Assembly: GCA_903813345.2 (NCBI GenBank)
Contig: CAIIXF020000011.1
Span: 35,496,166-35,560,165, forward strand
DNA: 64,000 nt
Direction of reading: 5' to 3'
Source of the DNA: Owenia fusiformis
Taxonomy: Eukaryota; Annelida; Polychaeta; Sabellida; Oweniidae
Shown here piece after piece: positions 11,161 through 26,100 of the stretch. The translations under genes and the position numbers were made by a program. Each line of letters starts with the position of its first letter. Within the stretch, counting starts at the first letter, position 1. A model generated the notes under the pieces. It was not told the DNA's origin. It ran no database searches and saw only the letters and a list, made by a program, of their open reading frames with translations.

Positions 11161-14100
11161 TTAAAAGTTTTCTTTATTATAAAAGAACTTTGCCCCACCC
11201 TCTTCTATATTGGTGTATTTGTTAGACATCTTATGAAGTGTGGTGGAGAGAACCTTTGGACCACAGAAGAATACCCCAATGCTTGTGCTGAAAAACATCA
11301 TATAAGGTCATTACAGGATTGTTTAATACAATTACTGGAAAACATCTTAAAATTATTATCACAGCTTATTTGAGAAAAATTTTGAAGGCCCTAAAAACTT
11401 TTGGGCTCAACCATTTTGTAGGGCCTCAAAAAATGGGCCTTTTTGTGCATTATTTGGCCTTTTTAGGCCAAATTATCAAAAAATGGGCTTCAAATTTTCC
11501 AAATTTGAGCCCAATATATGGTTCTAATGGCCCAAAAAAATTTTCCACACAGGCGCGGACAATTTTTGCAGACTCTATATTTGGGCCCCCCTTGTTAGTG
11601 TCTGGATCTGCCAGTGTGAAAGACTGACCACAAGTTACACCTGACAATAGACTTGGACCTGAACAATAATTACTTTAGGGTTTTAATATGACATTCCCCA
11701 TATTTCAGAACCATATAAAAACATTTGCACTTGCCAAATGTTGGCAACTTAAAAAATGGCAAGGCAAGTATAAACCCAATACCAATTGCCTATCAGGCAA
11801 GTATAACCCAAAACTCAGCTTCCACACTGATAATTTATTGGATTAATGAATTGTTCAAAGAATTGGATTCCTACAAGATACGATCATGACATCATAGACC
11901 AAATATCTCTGGGTTGGCAGCAATGAATTAAGATAAAATATACAATTAAATCAGCATTATGGTACACAAAACATTAAATCTATGAATTTGAAGTATCTGT
12001 GCATCTTTAAAACCTGTCTTACTTGGTAAATCATGAAATCAAATGAATTAAATAACAACTAACAGTTTTATTCTGAATTAAGCAATTATGCCATGAATCA
12101 GCTGAAGCAGCTGGCATTTGTGTCTCCATCACATTTAATTAAAATCATGAACCTTTATTGCTGTCTTGGTTACACTAATCTACATTGATTTCTTCCCTAC
12201 TTTAATAATAAATCATAACTTACTTTGGGTTAGCATCAGCAATGCCTTTAAATATTGCATCCCAGTTTGGTCGTCCATAGTTTGTTTTCTGGTGCAATCC
12301 TGTAACTGCGTCGTAAACATCTTCTTCTTGGAGCATTATGTTCTTCGCCTTAAAAATATTCAGAGTTGAACACTTGTAAGTAGAGTAAAACATGTATATC
12401 TAAACAACTCTCTAATCCAAACTTTGTTCATTTTTAGCTCCTTTTTAAGCTACAAAGTTAAGGTCCCTCCTCCACACCCCCTCACCTGGTTTTGATCCCA
12501 TCCTCGGGTTAAATAAATATTAGCATCCAGAAAGTCGCGTTTTCCTTGTTCGGCCATTTGTGTCTCTAGCTGATGGAGCAGGTCAGAGAACCACTCGAAA
12601 GCATTTGTATCGGGGCAAATCCAGAAGAAATGAACTTTACGCAGTTTTGTCTCAAAGTTTGGATTATTGTACTGGTACCTGAAAACATATATTTTTATAT
12701 TTATTCATTATTTCGACACACATTTTATAACAGCAGTACACTAAAATATATCAAGTTGTGGAGTGTCTGTGATCAGTTACATATACGACTAAGTCTACCC
12801 GTATAGCCCAGCCGTAGAGAAAATGTACTAAATTACGCATAGGTCCCGGATTCGATCCCCGGTTCAAGCACTTTGCTTCTTGCGTTTCTAGCTTCTTAAT
12901 ACCTTGAACATTTAAATAAAAATGTGATTCATTTTCAATATCATATGAGTTACTTTGGCACTGTCTTCTGGGGTTTTTGGTTAGGTAAATCTCCCAGTTC
13001 CTATTGCTAATGGAAGTATACCGGTTCTTAACTGAGCTATTTAAGAGTGTTCACCTCTTGTCAATGATGATGTAAGTATTGTTCTACAATTATTGGACAG
13101 TCATGTTTAAAAGTCAATTTGGGTTGTGATTCAATGTCTATACGTAATTTTTCTCTTAACAATGCTGATGTTAACATACTGTTTTTGGTTAGAATGATCA
13201 TTCATCTCTAACTCATTGAAAATTGATTTTATATCTGAACACCATCTATTAGGTTGATTATAGTCAATATTAAATTTTTGGTGAGTCTATTGGTGAGTCA
13301 ATTCCAAAGACGTACAAAGACATGTCTTTCGGGGTAAGCCAGCCAGAATCGCTATATAGAGCAGGAATTAAAGCATATCTATGAATATCCATAAATGCAC
13401 GTATGGCACTTTGGTGAATATTGTCACAGGTTTTGAAAAGGTTTCACTCTCCAAATACCAGCACTATAGTTCATAATGGGTAATACACATAAGCTGTAGT
13501 AGATCAGTTTCGCTTTCACAAATCAGGGCAGTGTCATCTGCATATACTTGTAATAAAATGTTTATAAGTTCATCACCATATTTGACGCCAATTTGACTTG
13601 AGGTTATTGTCTTTGCTAGGTCATTTAAAAAGATATTGCACAAACAAGAAGAAAGATTATCTCCTTGTTTTAATCCAGCTGTAGATGGGAACCAGTTTGT
13701 TGTTTTACCATTGAGATTTTCTATGTTAGAAGTTCTATTATACATTGTCCTTAAAGGAATATTCCTTGCCAGACTCTTTCTCTCTTGATATGGTAGCTAT
13801 AATCATATATATAGTTTCCATATTTAGCAAAACATGGGAAAATGTTTTAATATGGTCAATATTGATCATTTAAAAATCTAGTGCTTATTTCCAGTGAGCT
13901 GCCATCTTTTAAGATTTCTTGCAGGAAGTGATGTCATCAACTCTCAACTTCTATAACCTTGCCCATAACAGTATAGGGAAGTAGCACAAAATCACTTCTA
14001 GACAAGTGATCATTACTTTCTGGGTAAAAATATTTTCAAGGCTTGTTAACTTAGAATAAAAGAAGAGATTTTCAGAAGGATTAAATAAGATTCAAAGTTG

Positions 14101-17100
14101 AAAAAGAATTTTTAGCTGGTTTTGTAATTCTTAATAGCTCCTCACCTAATGCTATATGCAAAGTTGAGAGTCAATGACATCACTTCCTGTGTGAAATTTT
14201 AAAAGATGGCAGCTTACTGGAATTGAGCATCACATTTCTAAGTGATCAAATTTGACCATATCAAAACATTTTTGGGTGTTTTTCTAAACATGGCAAGCAT
14301 ATATATGGTTATAGCTACCATATGAGGAGAGAGATGGTTTGGCAAGGAATATTCCTTTAAAGCTCTATACATACGGCCATCAATACCTGTTTTGATCAGT
14401 CGCATAAACAAACAGTTCCTGTCACTTTTATCAAAACATTGTTCTACATCTATGAAGCATATAAATGTTGATTGTTTTTATTGTTGTTTTCTATGGCATC
14501 ATACAGATGATCAATACAAGCACTTAATTTACTGAAGCCATTTTGCTCATCAGCTAGAAAAGATTCACTGAAGCGCATTAGTCTATTACTCAATACTGAA
14601 CTGTATAACTTACTCATTGAGCACAACAGACTTATTCCTCTCTAGTTTAGTGGTATTCTAGGGTCGTTTTTGCGATTTTTAGGAATCGGTTTAATTATGG
14701 CGTTACTCCATTGTGAAGGGTATAATCCATGTTTAAAGCATTTATTAAACAAAACTGTTAATAATGATACCGAGGTGGCATTTTGGAATACTTCATCTGG
14801 TAGTTAATCAATTCCTATTACTTTTCCTTTTTTGTTTCGTTTACTGCAACAATGATTTCATCCATATTTATGTCACTGTTAATATGAATGTCACTGTTAA
14901 AATGTATGTCACTGTTAATATGTATGTCACTGTTAGATATAAATCAATCTTCTGTTGTATATTTTAAATGTTTATTTCAATTCATTTATCTGTTTCAGCA
15001 ATGTATCAGGGTGAAAATCTTACAAACTTAAATGGATGAAAAACTTATTTTTTAGGACTGAGAAAATGCGTACCTCAAGAATGTTTTTTCTTAATTCTGG
15101 ACCTTTTAAAGGTTGGATGTACCTAGAACCTTGTATATGGAATACACCTATTATGTATGGTTGGTCTAGGGAAAATCCAAAATGGGTTCTTTTGGTTTAT
15201 ATCGCAACCCTAAAAGGTATATAAAAAGATCTACTTTCCTGTTATCTCAAAATCTGCTTTGAACTCTACCATTGGATGTCTATGAGAAATTCCTCAAAGA
15301 GAAAATTCTAGGGATTAAGGAATGGGTACCATTTACACAATTTGAGATATTGGCATACATGAAACCTATTTAAAACAGCATTTATATTATTCAAAAGCGA
15401 GTGGGATCAATGACTCCCAGTCCTCTGATGTTTGAAAAATGAAAATACCTAGGTATCCATAGATAATCCTTGAAAATGCCTTAAAAACATAAGCGAAATG
15501 CATGAAAAAACTCCCCCAATTCATTCTTCAAATAACTCCCCCTCCTTTAAGTGTATACACATTATGAAGTTGTAAGGTCTATATTTTCTCCCATATTGAA
15601 ATACATTTATTCCAGCAACTTTTCCTCTACTGATCTTGCCTCAGAGTTCTGTATTTTCATGTGAAGCTAATTTCATATTCTCCCCCTGTAAGCAATTTGC
15701 AATCATTTCAAAACTATTTCTGCTCATGCTGTAACATACACCCAGATGTTGTCTAGCATTTAGTTAATAGTGTAGTATTGTCTTGAGTCAAGACAGCCTA
15801 GTTTGTACATAGACTAATGTGTCATGTTTTGATACAATTGTCAATAAAAGAAATATATAGAGAAGTACAGGAGTTCTGGGACACCCTGTACTGAGAAGAC
15901 CTTTTCGTTTATTTAGACGCATAAAAACGGAGAACATATATAATCACTACATTGGATTCATTGCTTGGAAAACAATACATTATATATAAGTTAGTGTATT
16001 ATGTTGACTTTTAAGAGAGTAAGCTTGGCAGGATTTATTCTAGTTACCTTGATATGGATGCCATTCTTTTATCACTTCAGGTAAATTCATATTTATTATG
16101 CATAGACGTAACACAGCAACACTCTAAGATTTAGATGTTAAGTGTGTCTAGATATATTAGACAATTATGTAAGGTAGAACCAGCTCTGTAAGGAGTGACA
16201 CCTAAAATATATATGGTATGTTCACGCCTGGTGATAGAGAAAATGCTGGTTTTTGCTGGGCTTCTAAATATAAGATCTATAAAAAAAGGTGCAGCGTGTT
16301 GACATACATACAGATGTCAATGTTTTTGCTATAAATCAGGCAACAACATTGGTCTACACCACCTGTAATAAATATGTTTTTATCACAAAATTAATGGCAT
16401 TGCTGGTTTTTTAATTAAGTTCTATACGTTAAAAAAATGATTTAAAATGATTAAAATTGAACGGAGGGGTGAAGTGAACTGAGGGATTCATCCCTGAATC
16501 ATCCCTGAAATTCTGAACAATATCACAAAAAGGGAAAATCTGGTCATAAATAACAGAAAAGCATACACTAGGACTTTTTTTTTTAAATGTTATTTAGGGG
16601 TATGTGAACTATGCAGAAACATTATATTCAATTTATCCCAAAATTGGCAAGATTAGAGATGAGTCCCCTTTAATGTTTATAGATATAAAGAGAATCATGT
16701 TTTCAGATGATATATTTGATAGTTCTAAACACATTGCTTTAGAACTGACTAGATACGAGGAGTACCAATCACAATCAATTCTGTAGATGTCATCTTCTAG
16801 ATCTCTTCTGATCAGAATTTCATTTACATCAGATATGAAGTTACTGTATAATTCTCCATTTTCTATTACATTTCTCAGTTAAACTACAATGATCTTGAAA
16901 CGTTGTGGAGGAAGTTGGGGTAATTGGGTAACTGTAACTGAGGTAATTAATTTAGTTCAGTTCTTTTTTAAATGTTGAAAATATGCTAAGTAATGTGACT
17001 CATGGCATGTTTTTAAAAGTATGTCAATATAAGAAATCAGAGCAGGTCAAAATTGGTAACCACTTTTTTATAAATCGAATGAATGTATTCAATGCATTTA

Positions 17101-20100
17101 AAAACGTTCAGTTTTACGATACTTTGCATTTCTATTAATGGTAGAGAGAGTAAATATTCCTTTCAAGAGAAATGGGTGTTGTTCGCTAAGGTTGTATTGA
17201 TATTATCTCAATGACAATACTGTTTACACAAAAAGGATAGTGAAAAGGAGAGAAGACAGTAAATATTTCTTAAAGGCCCCATATAAAGTCTAAACCACTT
17301 TGGTTTATATGTTATCAAAATTTTGTATTTGGGACTTTTCAATTTAATTTCAAAAAGTTCATTTTGAAGGCTTTTTAAAAAAATTGAATTTCAAAGAGTT
17401 GATGAAATTTTAGTAGTCTTGGACATAATTACATGTACATCGTAACTTATTTTGTGTTATGAAAAAAATTGGTCGAAAAATATGCAAAAAAATTACTCAG
17501 AAAAGCTGTTCAGAGAAAAAAGCATTAAAAATTTAGTTTTCATTGAATCCAATGGTACATAATTATTTTATCACTATCTAGCTGGCAACTGTATGATTGG
17601 TCTAAACCGGGTCACATTTCATGTGATATCTGGCGATATTCAATGGCAATGCTAATCAGATAAGACAACCGTGAGATATCTAGCGATATCCCACGCTCCC
17701 CGGGAATTTTCAATGAGAATTTGTTTTCGTTCGGTATAAGTCAAAATGGCAGACAAGAAAAATTCCTGACGAAGAAAAGTTAAAATTAATTGAAAATATA
17801 CACCAAAATCAGCTAAACATTCGATTAAAGTTTTTGTTCATTGGATGGACGAAACTGGGAATAATATGGACTTGCAAAATGTGCAAAAAAGTGAAATATA
17901 TACAAAATTATAACCTTTTTGTGAAGAGAGAAATCAAGACTAGATAGGGATCACTGCAGACCCATCCACAATATTGAATGCTATTAAATCAACAGTGATA
18001 TAATAAAACAAATATTTCACTCTACTGAGGTGAATACCTGTGCATCTTTCACAAGTGATATTCCATGAAGCCAATATCAATATTATAAAAAAAGATAAAA
18101 ACTTATTTTCAACCTAGATAGGCCAATAATATTGGTTTATTTTGAAAGTTTAGGATTTTATATATGCATAAAATCATACATTGAATGGTTTAAATATTAC
18201 AACTTTCACCTGATCTCTTTAATTAAATAGAGAAAATAATGCATTTTACATTGTGTTGTGTTGTCTTTCATTATCTAAAAATCAAAACTTTGGTCTTTAA
18301 AATGGCAGGAAATCCAAATATTTGAAAAGTATAAAATGTCTCAAATAGTTTTTCAAGTCCTGAAAAGTAATATTTGAATAATTAAACTATATTTTCAAAG
18401 TTTGGACTGTACCTTTAACAGCTATTTGAAAAAGTTCAGTCGAAATGAAACAGAAATATAGAAATAAGTTTATGATGACTAATACAGGATGTCTAGAAAG
18501 TAAAGATACAAATATTCTTTAATTTTAAGAGATTTGCTTATTTTGAGATGAGTAAGATTATAACAATATATCTTCCAACTTTCACCACATACAGAGTAGT
18601 CCCAAGTTGCCATAGTTACCATAAGCACTAGGCTCCAAGGATCTAGTCATTTTGAGAATTTCATTTACATCAGAATTTCCAATGTGACTCTTTACCTTTT
18701 TATAATATTGTATCATTATAACGACCTTGAAACTTTTGTTAATAACCCAGATGCCAGTTGGTAGTTACCAGTTTCACCACCAGATGGCGAATTTGGGTCA
18801 GATAACATGACGGATATAGTGGAAGGTTCCCTTGAACTTGAAAATTCATCATTTTAAGTGGATCAATTTTCATATACCCCTTATTGTATTGTATTGTATT
18901 GTATTTGGTTTACCACCAATGAAGGTGAGCAATACCTCTTGGGTATATCCCGTATATATACAGTCGTAATTTACGTAATTAATTGGAAGAAAGACCCAGA
19001 AACCCCTTCTTGAAGGAGCCCTGTGTTCTTTTATGTGCACCCATACATAGACATACAAGTACACACCACAGACTTTTGTATGAGTTGCGGACCACTCAGT
19101 CAAACACCCTGAAGTACTTCACGCAAACAAGCAAATTTAGTCTTGTCTGAACCGAATCGAATCGAATCGAATCCGGGACCTATTGTGTAAGAGGTATATG
19201 CGCTACCGCTGAGCTATATGAGTGGACTAATATGACTAATAATTATACAAATGAAAATGTGTCCAGTAAAAGAAAATATTATTTTTCCAACACAAGAAGA
19301 TATATTTCACTTTTTGATATTTTTCATAAAAAATTATTAGCCCAGTGGACTGATGAACTTTGTTTCCAAACTGAGACTTTCTTTTTTGAATCGGTCTACT
19401 GCACGTTATGCCTGCTTCAGACAATTTAGATATTTTTACATATTGTAGAATTTAATATCCTCTTTTGAATATTCATAATTTAATTTGGATATTATTTCTG
19501 TATTTTTCATAAAAAAAATTATTATCCAAGTAGACTGTTCTCCAAACGGAGACTTGTCCTTTGGTTTAATACTGTAAACCAAGATTACTTCTACTTGCAT
19601 CTAGTCTATTAAGGTAAGAACAATGACACATAAAAAATCTTTTATTTGAGTCTTAAATCCACTCCACCTGGGATATCATAAATATGAATATAGAAAGGTG
19701 ATTAACTGGAAGAGCTTGAATATGGGTTTTATTATTATATGTCAAATATCATACTGACAGAGAGGTATAAACCAATATTCAATTAACACGTGAGCACAGC
19801 GAATGAATGAAGATATTGATATCCATGAGTAAATATAATTGATATTTTTTCAAAACCATAGGATTTATCCTACACTTTTTCAATTCAATTCACTTTATTT
19901 CAAATGTTTCAAATACAGTGTTTTACGTTGACATGAAAAGACACCCCGAGGGGTGTATAAGTTCCATGTTTAACATACAATATAGCATTTACTAAATTAA
20001 CAGTCAGGTTATATGGAAACAAAAAAAAATGACAAAGCATAACATGCATCACAATAAAATACAAGTAATAAGAAGAAAGCATTTTTCAAAGAAGATCTAA

Positions 20101-23100
20101 TAATGACTTAGCAAATCAAACTTTAACTTTCGTTCAAATGATTTGATATGTTTAGACTTTTTGAGATCAAGTGAAAGAGTATTGTAGAGTAATGGGCCAC
20201 TTGTTTCGATTGATTTTCTTCCAATTTCTGTTTTGAATTTTTTTACAGTTAAATTCTTATTAATTCTCGTGTCATGATTATGAATTGCTGTTCCAGGAAC
20301 AAATAAATGTTTGAACTTTTGAAAAGGAAATTCTGGTGATTCTGAAACAGTTTTCTGAACAAAGCTAGCGGTTTGTAGTTTATTGATGTCAAATATATTC
20401 AATATTTTCAATTTTGAAAAGAGAGGTCCTGAAGGAGCCAGACGATCAGAATAGGTGATAACTCTCAAGAATTTCTTTTGCAGAACATACAATTTTTGAA
20501 TAAGAGTTTTTATGGCATTTCCCCATAAAAGGTTACAATAGCTTAAGTAGGAATATATCATGGAATAATAGATAGTGGTCATTGTATTTAAAGTCAGTCT
20601 ATGTCTAGTCTTGTAGAGAAGGCCTATCAAGTTAGAAATTTTTGTACAGATAGCATTTATGTGAGATGACCAATTCAGCTTTGAGTCAATAATGACACCT
20701 AGAAAATTTATTTCTTTAACTTCTTCTATAGGTTGTTCATTAATTTTGAGAACAATATTGTTTTTATTAGGATCCTTCTTTTTATTAAATATCATATATT
20801 TTGTTTTTTCAACATTAAGAGTTAATTTATTAGATTTCATCCAGTTAGAAACAGTTTTTAATTCAGCATTCATATCTGAGACTAGAGTTTCAAAATTTTT
20901 ATTGGTAAGTAGGATATTAGTATCATCAGCATATAAGACAAAGTTTAGTTTATTTGATATTAAATGTATGTCATTTATAAATATTATGAACAAGAGGGGA
21001 CCTATGACTGAACCTTGAGGGACACCATATTCAACTTTATTTTTACCGGATCTATATCTCATATCTGTAGTTGTAAATTGATCAATCAAGACATCTTTCT
21101 TAACAATTTCTGTGACCATAATTCGATTTTCGAGATAACTTTTGAACCAGGAAAGAGCTGTTCCACGAATACCATAAAATTCAAGTTTTTGTAATAATAT
21201 TTTGTGATCCACTGTATCAAAAGCCTTAGTCAAATCAATATATATCCCAATGCTAGTTTCCCCGATATCTAATGATCTACGAATATTTTCAATGAAATTT
21301 AGAAGTGCCATATAAGTTGAGTGCTTCTTCCTGAAACCATATTGTTGTAAATATAAAATTTCATATTTTTCTAAAAATGTTGTCACTTTTACATGAACAA
21401 TTTTTTCAAGCACTTTAGAAAATACACTGAGAATTGAAATTGGTCTATAGTTGTTGAATTTATCTTTAAGGCCTTTCTTATAAATTGGAATTACTCTAGC
21501 TATTTTTAATGCATCAGGAAATGTACCAGTAGTTATTGATAAATTGAATATCTGAGTAAGAGGAGTTGACAAAGATTCGTTCAGTGTTTTCACTACTCTG
21601 GGTTCTATATCATCTATAGATGCAGCAGAGTCTTTTAAAGATTTTAATTGGGCCATGACATCAGTTTCAGTAATAGGTGTTAGAAATATTGAGTTATTAT
21701 TTGAATTAGTTTGCTAAATGTATTATAACATTTAAAAATAAATTTGATATCTATTGGCAAAATGAATATTTGGAGGATATTGTCACGATATACTCCGGAA
21801 AACCAATATGCGGAGGATATCGTGATGATATACTCTGGAAAACCCAATATGCGGAGGATATTGTGACGATATACTCTACTTGTTGATTTCCCGCCAAATT
21901 GACTCTATTTGGCATGAAATTCATTTTGCAATGATATAATACATTTAGTACACTCCTTGTAAGTGTAGGATAATAAGAACATCCTATGATTTTTTTCAGA
22001 ATATCATTTTAATCTACTCAGTGATATATATTGCTCTCTCGTGCAGATATCAATATCACCTTGTAGATAAAAATGATATTCCTCAAAATCATAGGATATC
22101 CTATAAATACTATATGTTCAAATAGAATACAAAATATTTTCTTGTATTTCAGAGGGGAGATCAACAGGCTTCTATTTGTCAAGTTAAATAAAAAATCTGA
22201 TATGGCCATATTCACATATCCGAAGGCTTTGATGGCACAGTTTGACCAAGACAATAATACCACAATACAACAAAACAAGAAAATGAAATTTGAACCTAAT
22301 AGTTTGAAACAAAATAATCACAGTGTTGCGAGTCCAACAAAATATGCTGTTATTACATCATCAACTCCTATCAAACGCTGGAGCAATTGGGATTACGCAT
22401 TTCGCCTTCCGATTACTGTCGAGGTTTACATCAAACTCAACTTCAAATGTATTGTTATCATATCTGGCAGCTTTTCAAGGTGGACTTCTCATCCTGCACT
22501 GAGAGTTATCTATGACAGATTAAAGAAGAACGCAAATGTAAAACTGATGTTTCTCGAAACAGCAATTAAAGTGCAGACACTAATGGCTATGGCATCACGA
22601 ATATTTGTGCCATATTTCATCCCAGGATTGAAGCCCGAAGACATCGTCATGATGACTGATGCTGATTTGTGGCTTCTTGGACAAAGGGGACTGGAATACG
22701 TCAGCTTTAATAGTTCATCAGAGATTTTAATAACGAATGCATTTTGCTGCGGAAACTTTCAATTAGATGGATTAAAAATTCCACATTACGCAATGTGTCA
22801 CATTTCAATGTCTGCCAACCAATGGAAAGATGTTTTAAAAGTTGATAGTTATTTTCGAGACGTAAATACAACAGAATATGTAGAAAATGGTCGGGCTAAG
22901 AACCTCGATAAAATAATTCAAAAAATATTTTTCGATACTTTTGGAGTCAACCCTAACGTTCCAGTTGGAATTGGAAGTTATTTAGATGAGAAAATGGTTA
23001 GTAAAAGAATTTATGAATATCAAAAATTACATCCAAGTTTTCCTATTAAAAAGAAGCGATTTCCAAAGAATGGTCGAGTTTGCCGTTTGCACTGGCCTTC

Positions 23101-26100
23101 AGACCCTAAATTTAACATAACTGAGAAGGTTGACGCACATTTACCAGATAATGCACTTTCCGATGATTCGTGGAATAAAACCAGAACTCTCATGGAAAAA
23201 GTGTTTGAAGGCCAACAGCTCACTGATTTGCTTAATTTTGCAAACAATGTCAGTGTTTTGATAAAAAACACAAAATAATTTACTGCTCATTTTTCTACTG
23301 CATGATTTACATATTCTATTATTATTTGATAAGAAGTGAACAATTTATATACTGTGCTATTGTTTTGACATAAATGTCAAAATAAAATTGGTATTTTTAG
23401 CAGTGTAAAAATATTTTTACATAAGACCAACAAATATGGCTTTCAAACCACAAGATCTGGTGCCATTTGCATTGGCTTACAATTTCTTGCAACTTTTCTG
23501 ATAGTTACAATGGCCAATTAGTCATTTAATTTAATAATAAAGTTTCATTTGAGTCCAATATCTGGACTACAATCATATCTGGACTACAATCCACCCTGCA
23601 GAGTGCAGATATCCTATCCATTCATAAATAAAAACCATATCCCTAGTCAGAGGATAATCCTTATATACATGTCTTAACCAAAACCAAGAATAACACTACT
23701 GTCTATGTGTGAAACACCTTTATATGGGAATAAATAGAGTTTAAGAAAACTGAAACCAGGTCAAAATATCAACGGTATGTTTTTTTCAAGACTTTATTGT
23801 AAAATATTTAGTTTTCATCAAATTAAGTATTCACTAATGATATTTTTAGAAAATATCGCACGAGGATGATATGAAATAAAATTGGTATTTTTAGAAGTGT
23901 AAAAATATTTTTGCCAAATGTTCATTAGACCAACAAATATGGCTTTTAACAACTAGATCTGGTGCCATTTGCATTGGTTTACATATTCTTGCTACATTTC
24001 TGATAGTTACAATGGCCAATATGTCATTTATTTTAATAATAATATTTCATTTGAGTCCCATTTGAATGAAAATAATATGATAGTGTATTATGAGGTTATA
24101 TAATGGTTCATTCTGTATATCGTGTTTATACTCGAGTGAGTATATAATATATTCACAAGTGAGCGTAGCGAACGAGTGAATATAGTATATTCTCACGAGA
24201 GTATAAAATGCACGATATACAGAATGAACCATTATATAATCTTATTATGCCACTCTCAGTTCAATTACAGTTGATTCAAACACAATCATAACAATTATAA
24301 AAACCATAAAAATATCCCATAGCCAACTCAGTAATGCCGATGTTGACCTCGATCCATTTATGACGTCACTTGATTCCAGCAAATCATGTGGGAACCATTT
24401 ATGACGTCACTTGATTCTAGGAAATCATGTGTAACAAAACATACACCTCGTTCTTTGGTCAATATTCATTAGTTCCCAGAATGCACTTCTACAGTGGTAT
24501 ACGCTGGAGTGTATACGGAGGAGTTGTATACGATGACGATATACCACTCTCCACTGTATATCGTTGTTATAGACCCATGTTATACAACTGTAATCGGACT
24601 TAGAGTGGTATAATGATAGTTATATCTGGACTACAATCATATCTGGACTACAATCCACCCTGCAGAGTGCAGATATCATATCCATTCATGAATAAAAACC
24701 ATATCCCTAGTCAGAGGATAATCCTTATATACATGTCTTAATCAATACCAAGAATAACACTACTGTCTATGTGTGAAAGACCTTTATATGGGAATAAATA
24801 GAGTTTGAGAAAACCGAAACCAGGTCAAAATATCTATGGTATGTTTTTTCAAGACTTTATTGTAAAATATTTAGTTTTCATCAAATTAAGTATTCACTAA
24901 TGATATTTTTAGAAAATATCGCACAAGGATGATATGAGTACAAAATTATCTAAAATTAAGAAATTTTTGTGAGGATTATGCTGGATCTGATACTGATACT
25001 TTAATCAAACAATGCAACAAAATATTGATAGAACACAGATTATATTCACAAAGAAATGTAAAAAATATGAACTTTTTCATCCCTTATTGTTTATCATAAA
25101 AGTGGAAATTAAATTGCATGTGTATGAATAGCATCAATTTTGTCATTCAAATATTACACTTGAAACCTATTGAGTCCCGACTACTTCACTATTTGTTTTA
25201 AATTTTTTGAAAAAATTTTTTCATCCCTCGATTTTATATATGGCTTTACATAGAATTACAAAATGTCACCTTGGGCTTTCAATTTAAAAATCTAGTTGAA
25301 AGCCCATAATGTCACTATGACCTTAGTGAGATTGCTAGCAATATAAATGATCATGTTAAATTCTATTTTCGAGTCTATTCAAATTATTTGTCAAATTCTG
25401 AGACATGCAGTTCCCATACCTATTTATATGGGCGATTCATTTAAACAAATATTTTGAAAGAATAGAAAGTGTTTTTTATAAGGCACAGTAATGGTGATAA
25501 AAACATAAAATTCACTGTAGTTCTTTGCTTGATAGGAAATTACATCTGTCAGACAAACAGTATATGAATTGAATAGACTCAGTAAATGTTTAATCATGTG
25601 ATGAAATAAGATATAGAGTGACATATCACAAAGGACCAAAATGAGTTGTAATAATAAGGTCTAAAATAAACATTATTACCACCTTGCCAGGCCAGTTCTA
25701 GGGGTTTTAATGCTAGTTTAGAAGGCATTCATTTTACTATATCGACCTGAGCAATATGTGACATCATAGTGGTGGTCCATATTGCCGGTCAAGAATGTAA
25801 TTAATGACTAGCAATTTTCCCCGGGAAATTAGATATCGTTCAGTGCGTAAGATTTTCTTGCTGTTTCAGTCCTGGTCGTTAACGGTGGTAATAATACAAA
25901 TAACGTCATTTCTGTGGGCAATATAGTGAAATATTGGACCTTTAGCCTTCGGCCCTCTGTCCAATATTTCACTATTGCCCTTCTAAATGACGTTATTGTA
26001 TTATTTATTTCAATTGTAACCTTTGTGCCACACAGAACTCAAGTTTATGTAAAATGAAATACAAAATATTTTTCTAACAAATATGACAACAATAGTTTGT

